From the NCBI GenBank assembly GCA_016490735.1, contig JAEMWC010000168.1, positions 816,001 to 880,000 on the forward strand: DNA of 64,000 nt, written 5' to 3'. Below are positions 33,897-46,041 of the stretch, in pieces. The stretch's first letter is position 1; every line of letters starts with the position of its first letter. Origin of the DNA: Pachyseris speciosa (lineage: Eukaryota; Cnidaria; Anthozoa; Scleractinia; Pachyseridae). The position numbers and the translations under genes are program-made. The notes beneath the pieces are model-generated. The model was not told the origin of the DNA. It ran no database searches and saw nothing but the letters and a program-made list of their open reading frames with translations.

Positions 33897-33969
33897 AGGT
33901 CAATTGTGGGTTTTCGGAATTGCATAAATTGCGTTCACAACTGCGAGGATCATTCTTCATTTGATTTCA
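33731..33969. mobile_element. Perfect 52-bp inverted repeat around a tRNA-like core
   Basis: Arms 33731-33782 and 33918-33969 are exact reverse complements, containing CCTCGCAGTTGTGAACGC. A tRNA-like sequence lies between them. This stretch is absent from the module B paralogue near 16600, so it is an insertion. It is probably two half-copies of one tRNA-derived repeat joined head to head. Confidence 0.75.
33810..33881 (-). tRNA. tRNA-like sequence (probably a repeat, anticodon-loop GAT)
   Basis: On the minus strand the ends GGCTTCA and TGAAGTC form a 7-bp acceptor stem with one G-T pair. TAGCTCAGTTGGTTAGAGC is a standard D arm and A box. GGGTTCAACCC is the T arm. The anticodon stem is poor and the loop reads CCGATAA, lacking U33. 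It lies inside a perfect inverted repeat, so I take it as a tRNA-derived repeat and not a working isoleucine tRNA. Confidence 0.4.
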
Positions 33970-34297
33970 TTTCCGCAGTTCATATATGATTCATTTCATA
34001 TATCATTCACAATTTTAGCTCTTTTAACTGTCGGCTCTTTGTCATCAATTTTTTTTTTCGGTTAAAGAAATTAAATGGGTGAACGAGATTGCAAGTTTTA
34101 CGCACTAAGATGGTTTTAAAGGTCACTGAAACATAATCACTTGGACATGTCTGTTGATGTTTTTGTGCTTTTACAGTCACTTTGTTGCCAGACCTACTAT
34201 GATTAAAATCTGAAAGTTAATCGCCGGCGATCTGTGTCGCTGCCGGTCGAGCTTTCTTTGTGGCAAATAAGGAGGATGGGCGCTTTGTCATCGCTTC

Positions 34298-34380
<83 letters not shown>
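34298..34380. repeat. ATTATC/ATT microsatellite
   Basis: ATTATC repeats grade into ATT repeats, separating the two members of the direct duplication of about 150 bp in this block. Confidence 0.9.
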
Positions 34381-34381
<1 letters not shown>

Positions 34382-36599
34382 TACTATTATTTTGATTTTG
34401 ATTTAAGATCTTAAACGAGTGAACGAGCTTTCAAGTTTCAAGCACTGAGATGGTAATCACTTGGACATGGCTGTTGATGTTTTGGTGTTTTTACAGTCAC
34501 TTTGTTGCCAGACCTACTATCATTAAAATCTGAAAGTTAATCGCCGGCGATCTGTGTCGCTGTCGAGCTTTCTTTGTGGCAAATAAGGAGGATGGGGACA
34601 ACACGTGGATAAAAAATTTAGATGAGAGGGATTGGAACCAGACCAGGAAGTAGCTTACGGCTTAACCGCTTGAAGGAGGTTAAGAGAAACAAGGGGCTGT
34701 GAGAATTCTTAGCTAAAAGTAACAAACAACGCCATGCTATTTTAGCACTGATTTAGTGCCCTGACTATCCGATCGCGTGTTCTAAATTCACGTGATGGAT
34801 TTATGAGTCCACTAATAACTATGAATAAATATTTTTACCGATGACCGCAAAACAAAAGCTCTGGTTGACCTTCTTGATGGTTGCTGCAAGGTGTGTTAAG
34901 GGTGCATTGTAAAAATGAAGCCATCCAAGGCCAAGTTGTAAATATTGAACGGTTGCCATGCGATGTCCGTGAAGGGAATTTTCCCTTCGCAGACTCCTTA
35001 AAGACATGACGATCAGTTAAGATTTCAGTTCCGTTCTTCGTTTCTGGAGGACGTTGTCAGACCCAAAACTGTTGCGCTTCCACTACCAGCATTTATACAA
35101 CTATTAGGTAAGAGGAATGCTTCGTATCCGTGCAGTGATTTGGGGAGGGAAATGTTGTACCTCAGTGAATAGCTACGCAAATACGCACATCTCAACAGCT
35201 GTTGATTTTAAGACTGTGCACACGATTGCTTTTAACTCCACGTCAACAAGCATTTGTGCCAATTACCGTAAAATGTGAAGGGGAAGGTTGCATGTGTATT
35301 CTACTGTTTAATTTACCTAAATCGAGAGATTAAATAGTTGCCTGAAATATTACATAATAAGGCGTAGAAGAATATGCGCCTCGATTCTATTTATGGAATG
35401 TTTGGTGCAACTTTGCTCTCAACGATTCTGCTCGTTGAAAGCTATGCTACTCCACCCCCTCAATTTCTCATGCAATTTTCCTGGTAGAGCTACTGCTAAA
35501 GTAGCAAACACTAACTTTCACTACGTCATCTCAGAATGCCATGATATGTTTATGTAAAAGAACCTTCACACTCCTGCTGTTGATCACGTGACCTGAATAA
35601 TTGCGTTTACCTCAAAAACAATTTTTTACCTGGCGAAAACAATAAACATTCATCAAACTCAAGCAAGTCCAAGGGAAAAATAAGTTCAATTGCCTTCAGT
35701 TTCTTGTATCTTCGATAAAATCGCGTCGTTTCAACAAATGACAGTTCTAATTGCATAGACCGAGGGCGTCACAAATTGTACGCCGTCTGCGTTCTCGAAA
35801 GCACGCTCAAATATCGACCACGCTCAACTGTGTAACGGTTAAAAACGATCTAAAAAAGCAAATAAGAATGGGTGGGAAACGTCTCTATATACGTTTTGAG
35901 AGAACAGAGACAAAGACTAATCAAAACGCAGGAATCGCAGTGGAACCAGTGAAACTTACTAGACTAAAGCTAACGGTTCTCATTCCGGTGCCCGCAGGGA
36001 CCCTTTCCGTTTCATTATATCGAGTCCGACCATCCATGGCCGAATGGTAAATATTGACCCGTTGCCGTGGTTTTTAGCCGAAGGGAATTTTCCCTTCAGT
36101 GGTGTTCTTTGCTGTCGATCATCTAGACATATTTAAGCCTGCCAATTTGTTCATGTTTTTCGTTTGTATGTCTACCATGCTTTACAGCGTGGAAGGGTGT
36201 TTGTGGGGGAGGGGGAAAGGGTGTTGTAATGAGTGGGGCGGGGTGGGTTGGGGTGAGCAGAATGCCTTCGGTTGTGTAATTATGCAGACGAGGAAATGGA
36301 TCATGTTGATTTAATATCCGTTGTGTCTAACTATTTCTTCGATCAAGCATAACAATTTTGAATTTCATCTTAGTAACTAAACATGACTGACATTTCTACA
36401 ATTTAAACTGACGGGTTTGTTTTGGACGTTATGAAAAGATTTCTCGTATTATTCAATGAGAAAAGCTGACAACTACTTCTGACATATGCACATGCGTGGG
36501 GCAATTGAGACCATGGCTTAAATTCTCTATAGCAAACGCACAAACCTCTTAAGTTTTTCATTCACGAATCATCGTGCTCCTATCTGCCGGCTCCTACCA

Positions 36600-36990
36600 A
36601 TTGCAAATAAATTAGTTTAGTTTATTTAATTTATTTATGAAATAATATTACAGAAATATGCACTGCCCGCAGTTAGCAAAGGCTAGTCGGGGCGAGCAGT
36701 ATTAAATAAGTATATTGTGAAATAAATAAAAGATTTACAGAGCACGAGATTCAAAATTCTAGACAAATTATAAATACATCAAAACATTTAAGATATGGCA
36801 AGAGAACAGAACAAGCTGAGGTCTTATAATTTTGCTAATAAATTACACAAATCAATATAATCATCGTATTTTGCAAGTCTCTGGAGGAGGAGATCATGAA
36901 TTTTACTTTTAAAATTGTATTTTGATAGCCGGCGCACTTCACAAGACAAGCTATTCCAGATTCTAACATCATTTCTTGAAAAAGCCTTTT
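36600..36990 (-). mobile_element. LINE 3'-end remnant, minus strand
   Basis: The minus strand encodes WNSLSCEVRRLSKYNFKSKI and then LQRLAKYDDYID up to a stop at 36834-36836. This is the characteristic C-terminal end of a non-LTR reverse transcriptase ORF. An AT-rich 3' region follows down to about 36600. The 5' part is missing. Confidence 0.65.
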
Positions 36991-37300
36991 TGTATATCTA
37001 GTCTTGAACTTTCAACAAAATAGTCGCCTCTTGAAGATGATCTTGTCTCATAGGAATTAATACTAGCTTGGTAAGTAAATAAGTTAGATATGTTAGGAGG
37101 TGACAAGTTATTGGATATGTCATGCATCAAGATGGCAACTGATTTAAACTAAAGCATGCCCAGAGGAAGAAAACGAGAAGAAACAAAAAACGGGATTGCA
37201 TGAGATCTGTAAATAAAAGTAATAAGCAAAGGACCGCAACGATAACGCTGCTAGTTTACGTAGGGTCTACAAGAGATCTAATCAGCCAAAAGAATCAACC

Positions 37301-37440
37301 AGAAATATCACAAAAGCAAGGCGGATACTACGTGAAAAAAGTTGACTTTGCGAGACACCAACATCGAGTTTCGGTCATGTTGGTGTCTCGCAAAGTCAAC
37401 TTTTTTCACGTAGTATCAGCCTTGCTTTTGTGACATTTCT
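37301..37440. repeat. Long hairpin, 64-bp arms
   Basis: Arms 37301-37364 and 37377-37440 are reverse complements with two mismatches around a 12-base loop. The cores are GACTTTGCGAGACACCAACAT and its complement. No matching sequence is present in the module B paralogue, so it is probably a foldback insertion. Confidence 0.9.
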
Positions 37441-37539
37441 GCAAGATAAATATATATTTCTTAGCATAGTATACATGTGAAGGGGGCTTCATTAATCTAT
37501 TACTTGGTATCCATGCCCCTCGACTGGTTTCGATCAAGT

Positions 37540-39196
37540 TTCAAATTCACATCAGTTAATTTGCTGTTTATTTGTTTAGATGACGTGAGCGGAAGTATTG
37601 CTGAGTTTTCCTTCGGAAACAGACTGGAATCTGAAAAGTGAGTAAGTTGGCTCCGTATTTGTAAGAATAATCCAAATTTTTAGGATACTTAGGGAATTTT
37701 TATTATTTAAGTGTACCTTTGCCGTCGTAGAGAGTTTGGATTGTTGAGGGTGGGGTTAGGACTTAAGTGGCCACTAAACAGCGTTATGTACTAAGATAAT
37801 ATTTATTGTCCATTTTTGGTTAAGTGCCGCATTTACCTTTAGCATGGTGGCAACCAGCTCGAAAGCCAGTGGCTACTCTGGTTGCCACGCATACATCCTT
37901 TTTTTTTTTTTTTTTTTTTTTTGTTGTTGTTGTTCTTTGGTTTTAACATCTATTATATATATATCTTCTGTCGAAAGTATTATAGTATTAACAAGTTGTA
38001 ATTGATGTAAATAGTGCATAATAATAAAGAAGTTGAAGTTGACGTTAAGTGCCGTGTTTCCTTCTTCAGTCTAAATATGGATAACACCGGAGTCTAGCAA
38101 TTGCAAACTTTTATAGATCAATACCACCACGCTTTATCAGCTGATACCAATAAAACAAATGCCCCAATCATTGTTGAACAAGCTATGGCAATTTCTTTAC
38201 ATATACGTTACCATAGCAACGGTATAACATGAAAGAGACACACCTAATATTAGTTTTAAATGCTAATAACTCGAAAACGAGGTCGGTGATCCTGTAATGT
38301 TAAGAAAGAAGGCTAAATTGTGTAGAAGCGTTGCATATGAAAATCACTTCAAACTAACAAAGTGCAGTGACTTCGCGCTCGGACAACAGATTGACTCAGT
38401 CTGTTTACCATTTCCGCGCCTGCCAAAAATCTTTCCGCGTGTGGTGTTATCATAAAAACGGTATATAAACTCTAAACGTCCGAGCAAACGCTCCAAACAT
38501 TGCCAGGCCCAACATGTTGCGTGCGTTTCAACACCGTGATGGATGTTGTTAGATGTTGTTGCGCCAAGTTGCAACACCTTTGAATAATAACACCCAACAT
38601 CATATACGCATATCACATGTCAGGCCCAAAATTGTTTGATGTTTTTGTTTAAGGCGCGGCTACACCTGAACATCGCTTTCTCGTCGCTTAACGTAAATTT
38701 AACTTTAATAACTCTTTCGCTTGTCAAGCAATCAAAATTCCTTCTGAAAAGCTTAAAATTAGAATTGGGAGTTGAAAATTAGTAGATGAACACCAAAACA
38801 GTACCCCCACCAACCTGCAGTGCCCTTGTGGGGTGTCAACTGTCTGGTGGTGTTTCAAAACATTCTTTTTACATTTCAATCCCTTCTTCAAACTGCTTAA
38901 AATTTCACTCAAATTCACGTGTACCCTCACCTTAAACATATTAATTGCGAGCATTTGCTTGGCCCAGTTAGATGGATCAGGTCCACGTGTTATGTATCAG
39001 TCAATTCCAAAAGTGCCCATCATCTCCGGGCATACCCCGGGTATTTGATCTGAAATTTGTCCCGCATGGTGGGGCATTAAACATGTTAATTGCGAGCATT
39101 TGCTTGGCCCAGTTAGATGGATCATGTCCACGTGTTATTTTAACAACAAAAATTGATTTGCGCGAAGGTTTCATTGAAGATGACACCTGGCTGAAT
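37540..39196. other. Proximal upstream block of module C
   Basis: Collinear with 19310-21243 of module B. A T-run and GTT stretch lies at 37903-37935. Near its 3' end a 62-bp host segment (TTAATTGCGAGCATTTGCTT core) occurs twice, at 38931-38992 and 39077-39137. The two copies flank an 80-bp leftover of the MITE that is complete in module B. No gene recognised. Confidence 0.75.
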
Positions 39197-42100
39197 ATGG
39201 CGACTGGACCAGAATACTCTTAGGAGCAGCTGAACTATTTCAGGATCTGCTGTGTCACCACTGATGTTATTACCGATGGTCTGCGAACAATCTTCAAACA
39301 GGGATGGGACAGTCGCTATAAGGCTACATTGGGGGAATGGAAAGACATCCCCGAATGGACTGGACTTCAAAAACGGGGAGACTCCAAGGAATCAAAGACG
39401 AAGTGCACATCTTTTAGCAACCATGGTTAACGGAAATAGAGCTGAATGGGACTGCACCATGCTCTTTTACGCTATCCTGTACTCCGACTGTATTGGGCCC
39501 GGTCTTGGTGCAGCAGTCAGGTCGAATGTGGATGACCTCAGGAAATTTCGTAATGAAGAATTTGCCCATTTGCCAGGAGGCAGTCTCTCGGACCCAGAGT
39601 TTCAAGTTGCCATTGCTAAGGTTCAAGCTGCCTTTCAAGCACTCGGCCTTTCTACTCAGCGAATTCAACAAATCACAAACCAGACAACCTTTCCAACAGA
39701 GGAGTTGAGTAAAGTCTTGAAACAAGCCGACGGCCTCAAACAGGAACTTAAAGAAACAGAAGAACAACGGCAGATCCTTGAAGAGCAACTCCAGACTGAA
39801 GTTTTGCCGTTTTGCGTTCTCCCTCCCAGGCCCTCACACGACGTTGAAGGGCGAGTGGTAAAGAAGCTAAAATAACCGAACAGCTAAAAGAACTTAAAGA
39901 AGCCAACGAAAACCGCTTAAGCTACTTGTACATCTCTGGGAATCCCGGTAGTGGAAAATCACAGTTGGCCGGTCTCATCGCAAAGAAGCTATTCGAAGAC
40001 AACACAAAAATCCATGGTATCAACTGATTTGTGATGACTCTAAACGCTGAAAAACTTGATTCGCTCTTGGAATCGTATGTCACCTTTGCTTGCTGTCTGA
40101 AGTGTATGCAGTCACAAATACTCTTAGCTATAAGGATTTGAAGATAGAGGAGAAGATCGCCATTATGAAGTCGTTAGTTGATTCAAAAGTGGAGCTCTAC
40201 GCCTCGTGGCTACTGGTGGTTGACAATGTCACCGACATATCTTCGATGCATATTCATTTGCCAGAGCCTGGAAACGAGCAGTGGCGTAAAGGCCAAATGC
40301 TGATTACAACACAAGACGCCACCTCAATCGCCTCAGAAAACTCTTTTATCCCGCACCTCTCAGTAAACAGGGGTATGGAGATTTCCGATTCCACTTCGTT
40401 ACTTTCCACGATCTCAGGTATCACGAACAGTGAGATGGAAAAAGAAGTTGCATGGGCATTTGACTGTCAACTTCTGGCCTTAGCAATCGCCGCCACTTTT
40501 GTGAAGGAAATGCGTGAAGACAAAGCCTCCTCAAATTTTGGCTGGCAAGATTACTTAGAAAAGCTGAACAAAGGCCAGCGTGCTAACACGGAGACTTTGT
40601 TTACCAAGACAAACCGGCCAAGCTATCCAAAATCTATGACTGCCGCGATTACACTAGCGGTCGAAAAAGTCATGTCATCTGACGAAATGCTACGTGGCGT
40701 ATTTAGTTTAATTTCTCTCTGTGCACAGCAACCAATAAACCTTAACATAGTGACAAACTACATACTAAATTTGCAGGAGGAAAACATTCTGAAAGCAGAT
40801 CATGAACTGAAGGATAAAGATTTTATTCTTTGGGGGATTCGAAAATGCTTACTGCTGTTACTTGAGGAAGATGACAGTGACGTCTACATTCGTGTGCATC
40901 AGGTTGTGCGCGATGTCATCAAATCTGAAACAGAAAAACTTTCAGAGAGTCAACACCTTGAAGTCGTTCATGGGGCTATTGCCTCGTTTTACCAGTTCAT
41001 AGATGACAATCAGTTAGAGGACTTGGATTCTACTGTAAATAGCTTTCAAGTAGTTGTACATTTAAAATGCTTAATTAAAGCAATTGAGAATACATACAGT
41101 AAAGATGACATATCTGAAGTGCTCAACAAGATTAATTTTAGTTTTTTAATGTACGATATCCAGATTGTTTCACTTCGTTTGGCTTAATTTGTAATAATTA
41201 TTCGGAATTTGAAACAGCAAAACGGTTTTGTAATGTAGCCTTAAAATTAATTCTTTATAGTGGTATATTTAGTGAGGCAGATGCTGGTAGAGCCAATAAA
41301 GTAATGGAGTGTATCCGCAGAGATATAGGTGAGTTTCAAGAAGCAAAACATTATTTTAATAGTGCTCTTGACATCTGTCTACAAAAGCTGAGACCTGAGC
41401 ACGTGGATGTCGCAAGTAGCTATAATAACCTAGCGATTGTACTCAGTAACCAAGGTGACCCACAGCAAGCAAAGGAGTATCATGAGCGTGCCCTAGCCAT
41501 CCGTCTACAAAAGCTGGGACCTGAGCATGTGGATGTCGCAACTAGCTATAATAACCTAGGCCACATACTCTGTGACCAGGGTGACCTACAGCAAACAAAG
41601 GAGTATCATGACCGTGCTCTGGCCATCCGTCTACAAAAGCTGGGACCTCAGCATGTGGATGTCGCAACTAGCTATAATAACCTAGGCAATATTCTCAGGG
41701 CCCAAGGTGACCTACAACAAGCAAAGGAGTATGATGAGCGTGCTTTGGCCATCGTCTACAAAAGCTGGGACCTCAGCATGTGGATGTCGCAACTAGCTAT
41801 AATAACCTAGCCCATATACTCAGGGCCTAAGGTGACCTAAAGCAAGCAAAAGAGTATCAAGAACGTGCTCTGGCCATCCGTTTCCAACAGCTTGGGTCTG
41901 GGCAGTTGGATGTCGCAACTAGCTATAACGACCTAGCGGCTGTACTCAGTGAACATGGTGACCAACAGCAAGCAAAGGAGTATGATGAGCGTGCTCTGGC
42001 CATCCGTCTACAAAAGCTAGAACCTGAGCATGTGGATGTCGCTACTAGTTATAATAGCCTAGCCAATACACTCAATGCCCAAGGTGACATGCAGCAAGCA

Positions 42101-42225
42101 AAGGAGTATCATGAGCGTGCTCTGGCCATCCGTCTACAAAAGCTGGGACCTGAGCATTTGGATGTCACAACTAGCTATAATAACCTAGCGGTTGTACTGA
42201 ATGACCAAGGTGACCTACACAGGGC
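39197..42225 (+). pseudogene. Gene C: HEPN - NB-ARC - TPR pseudogene
   Basis: Beta-subfamily paralogue of B. ATG 39197 is followed by TAG at 39221. Further breaks: a small deletion near 39347, a frameshift near 39855, TGA at 40025, a 7-base deletion near 40105, a frameshift near 41140, a one-base loss near 41752 and TAA at 41828. The HEPN motif RNEEFAH and the P-loop [12 protein letters not shown] remain readable in their own frames, as do Walker B LLVVDN and the MHD-like VHQ. About seven TPR units follow. After GDLH at about 42220 the coding sequence ends in unrelated DNA, so the last repeats and tail are gone. It cannot make a family-type protein. Confidence 0.9.
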
Positions 42226-43320
42226 CCGCGGAGCAGTTTTAAAAGTGGGGGAGGGGGGGGGGCGCCCCCGCGTTTTCAAGTGAGGGAAGGGAGTAACTCT
42301 AAAAGTATTAAAAATATATATAATTCCGTTTAATTCAATAAGCTTTGTCCAGCAGTTAACATCAGTTTTATTAACTCAAAAAGTGATATCGTTTTCTACA
42401 CCTTTCCACTCAATTCAACCATTTTAGAGAAAGGGGTCAGTGACAAAATAAACTTTGTAATCACACTTAACGTAATCTTTAAACGAAGGTAGAGTAATCA
42501 TAACTTTGGTTCATTTATTCGCTTACTCTCACGAATTCGGATTTTCTGAATGTACCGAAATTCCTTTTTCGATTGCAGTTACGACCAACAAATTCATTTG
42601 CCACGTCAGGAAGGCAAAGCTTGTCTGTTCTGTCTTTGTGAGTGTTTAGTACTGGAAGATTACTGAACCTTTCTTGAATCTTTTCTTTGAGCCTTTCTTG
42701 AGTAACTCTTCAAGAGTTACTTTCACAGACAGCATAGAACACTTTAAAACGCGCCTTATCTTTAGAAGTTACCCTAAGAAAATGGTGCAACAGATACTCT
42801 CAGACGTTAACTATGGGGACAGAAAAACAGCTCTAATACAGAAACAGAGAATGCACTGAAAAGAAGCTTTTACCCTTCGTGACGCAATTTCAACCATCGT
42901 TACCATGTTTGAAAGAGATACTTATGGACAAATCCTACCTAATCCAAGCACAACTACACAATTACTCAGAGAGATATTCAAGGAAACTCCCTTGATTTCT
43001 TATAGAAAAGGAAAATCACTTAAAGATATGCTTGTTAAAGCAAAACTATAAAGGCCGTAAACAACACAATGAGCATACAGCAAGAGTCCGGGGGGGAGGG
43101 GGGGCGTACTCCCTATAATGGCCTATACAGGGAGGCTCCGCCCGAATGGGGTACCTTTTTCACGCTTCAAGTATATGAAAGGGTAGTGATTTCACGACTC
43201 GAAGTATATAATAGGGTAAGGGATCGGACCTCGGGACGAAGCCTTTTTTAGTGCCCCCTGCCCCCGGGGGCAAAGAGTCGCGTTAGTCTGTCAACAACAT
43301 TTTAATCACCAACAGAAGAC
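42226..43320. other. Foreign sequence replacing the 3' end of gene C
   Basis: It starts with a G-rich stretch (AAAGTGGGGGAGG and following) at the exact point where the TPR homology stops. It contains a Penelope-like fragment (42674-43051) and a separate repeat at about 43085-43265 with GGGAGGCTCCGCCCGAATGG. Homology with the other downstream blocks resumes near 43480. Confidence 0.6.
42674..43051 (+). mobile_element. Penelope-like ORF fragment (linker region)
   Basis: The frame reads FTDSIEHFKTRLIFRSYP and IQKQRM, then after a stop it continues to IFKETPLISYRKGKSLKDML and ends at TAA 43049-43051. The EPPLISF or ETPLISYRKGKSL signature is the one seen in the element at 18182-19260. There is no RT or GIY-YIG domain. 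A small internal fragment only. Confidence 0.6.
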
Positions 43321-45064
43321 TACAACTCTGTGTATGAAAAAAAAGATAGCGGTTTAAAAATTCATTCCATCAGATAGGATCGAAAGGAGCCAACCATAAA
43401 TTTGGATACAATTTGAATATCGTTGTTGAGAAGAGTATAGACAATGCAAAACCACATTCGATTTGTTAAGTATTGTTTAGCTAATTGATCTCGTGACGTC
43501 TTAAAGGTTTTCGTAGCTATTTGCTCTGCATAATATTGTGCAAATGTTTCCTAAGTGGTGATAGGAAATCATGAGTCGTATAGTTATTTATGACGTCTTG
43601 TCCTTCAGGCATTTGTTGACTGATTTTAAGCATTTTATTATGAGAGCGTTTTGGTGAGATCGCCTTCAAGTTTAGGTTTCGGAAATCCCACTCGATATTA
43701 ATTGTCAGTCAAAGAGAGCTGCCTAATTTTGGCGTTTGTGTATAAACATTTCTGACTGGCGGTTTATTATTTGAATTAATTTTCTCTCACCACGAGCCAT
43801 AGATTTCCACACAAATCGTTGTATGTGATATTTAAACACTTACTTATTTTTATTCTTAACCGTTTTGCTGTTTCCCTTAGAATGCAATTATAAGGGATAA
43901 ACTTCGTTGAGGTTGATGTCGCTGCTTTCGGCGTTGTATTTATCCTTGAATTTTCTACACGAAATGAAGAAAACATTTTGATGGTGTGTCAAGCGTAAAT
44001 GACTACTGCTTATGATTCGTAATATATTTGTAATATCTCGTCCTTCGGTACTTTGTTGACCGTCAGTTTCATCTTTTAAGAGCGTTTTGGTGAGATCAGA
44101 TTCTTACGTTCCATAGCGGTTTAGTATATAAGAAAATCTCACTCGATATTAATTGTCAGTCAAAAAGAGGTAACTAATATGAAAATTTTGGATTTACTGT
44201 TAATTTTCTCTCACCACAAACCATAGATTTCCACTGAAATGGTTGCAGGACATATTTACATGCGTTACAAGTTTATTTATTCATTTTCATTATTATTATT
44301 TTTTTACTGTTTTGCTGTTCCCATTGAAATACATTGCTGTGAGATTACTTAAACTAATAAACTTAGTTGATGTTGCTGCTGTTGTTGTTTTTATCGTTGT
44401 TGGTATCCCTGTGCTGTGATCAGCCAGGGATCCCAGAGAAGAGACTAAAGGGTATCATTAGGGTCACTCATGTCGCAGGGGCATTTCGTCCTCAGCCGGT
44501 ATATAACGTCCCCAGTCACTTCGCCCCCAGTAGATCGGCTGTAGCAAGGTTACGGGTTTACCAAAGGTAGGGGGAGTGGAAGGAGAGAGACGCAAATAGA
44601 GGGGAAATATTCGCTATTCTTTTCACCCACCCCTCCCACGCTATACAGCCTCGGTCTTCCTAATCCTCACTGGTAACCAGTCCTCTCCCTCATAACGCGT
44701 CGTCTAGTGCCTGGGGCCAAACGAAGCGTAATGCGCATGTCATCGATAACTCATTCAAACGATAACATGCAATACACCAGCCATCAGCGTACCTAAGCGT
44801 TCCCTCCTGCACCCCCCCCCCCCCCCCCCTCCGCGAGTGCGATGTGGAGCTTGCCACCCATCCTTTGTGCAGCAAACTCAAAGGTATATTATGCCATTAT
44901 TGTCACGTACGATCTCGCGCATATTTCAGTGTTGTTTATGGTGGATCTGGCAGTATTTGCTAGGCGTTCTCGGCAATTCTGTCTCGGTGGCGTCACCTCT
45001 GACAGTTGGGTTTGACCGAGCCGAGAACGCCTGGGCACTAGGCTGGCAATACACCATTTGCTAC

Positions 45065-45207
45065 TGATCAGTTCGTGGTGAGTTGTGGGTAGATCCAGTC
45101 CTTTGCGGGGGCAAACGACCATTTTAGGACGTAATTTGAAATTGTAATTTTGACCGTTTGCCCCAACAAAGGACTGGATATACCCACAATTCACCAGGAA
45201 CGGATCA
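45065..45207. mobile_element. Foldback element, 143 bp
   Basis: TGATCAGTTCGTGGTGAG at the left mirrors the right end, whose complement reads TGATCCGTTCCTGGTGAA. Arms of about 55 bp contain ATCCAGTCCTTTG. Pairing is imperfect. It is small, has no coding capacity and is MITE-like. Confidence 0.7.
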
Positions 45208-45881
45208 TTAGCAAAATGGTGTCTTACTTGGAGCTGCAAAATCTTGAGACTATAAATGGTTACAAGCTGATTTAAATTAAGCCTGAAAGTACATGATCAG
45301 TCAGTAAAGTTGTAAAACTTGGAAGCACACCAGCGAGAGGGTTTGGATTTTATGCTGCTGTATTCCACAACCGTAATCCAACGACAACGAACAATTATGA
45401 ACTGATTTTAGTGTTTGTATTGCCGCAACAGTGCGGGCAGTGCCCTGTGCCCTACATCCGTACCCACCCCGGGACGATTCTAACTTCATCTGCGTGTCAT
45501 AAAGAAACAACTAACTTGAAGTGACCGGTTAAGATGCGCGAGCGATCAGTCCCAGGAATTTCACCTTTAGTCCTCATATGGAAGTAAAAAAAATGTAAAT
45601 AAATATAAAAATCAAGATTTTTACAAATAATAACTGATGTAGTATATATTTTCCAGCTTTTCACCGTGTTTGAATACGGTGCTTTCTATCGTTACTGTGC
45701 ATATTCGCTCTAACCTGTGCATCTTACAATTGTTGGAAAATGAACGATGCCCCCTAATAAGAATATTTTGCAGGAGCCCATAATTTTTGCGTGGTGTTTA
45801 ACCGATGTGGGAAAATAGATCTTGGCAAGAGTTACTGGAAAGCAAAACGAAAATTATGGGTAGCCACTCCTTTTGGGAGGA

Positions 45882-46041
45882 TAATAGGCTAGTTTCGAAT
45901 TGTGGACGAACAAAAGAACCAAGTCGAGGTTTAGGGGAATAATTTGCATTTTCCTTTGTTTTTCACAAAGAAAATGCAAATTATTCCCCTGAACCTCGAC
46001 TTGGTTCTTTTGTTCTTCCACAATTCGAAACTAGCCTATTA
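45882..46041. repeat. Long hairpin, 76-bp arms
   Basis: Arms 45882-45958 and 45966-46041 pair with two mismatches and one bulge around a 7-base loop. The cores are AACCAAGTCGAGGTT and GGGGAATAATTTGCATTTTC. This near-perfect foldback would extrude or transcribe as one long stem. Confidence 0.9.

Larger units (their letters stand above)
31617..36100. other. Distal upstream block of module C
   Basis: Matches the module B block 14571-18180 from about 32400. Before that, 31617-32400 has no recognised content. Extra features relative to B are the SINE (33001-33446), the inverted-repeat tRNA-like element (33731-33969) and a direct duplication of about 150 bp (34110-34280 and 34451-34600) around a microsatellite. 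The segment with GAAGGGAATTTTCCCTTC occurs twice here (34971-34988 and 36080-36097). No gene recognised. Confidence 0.7.
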
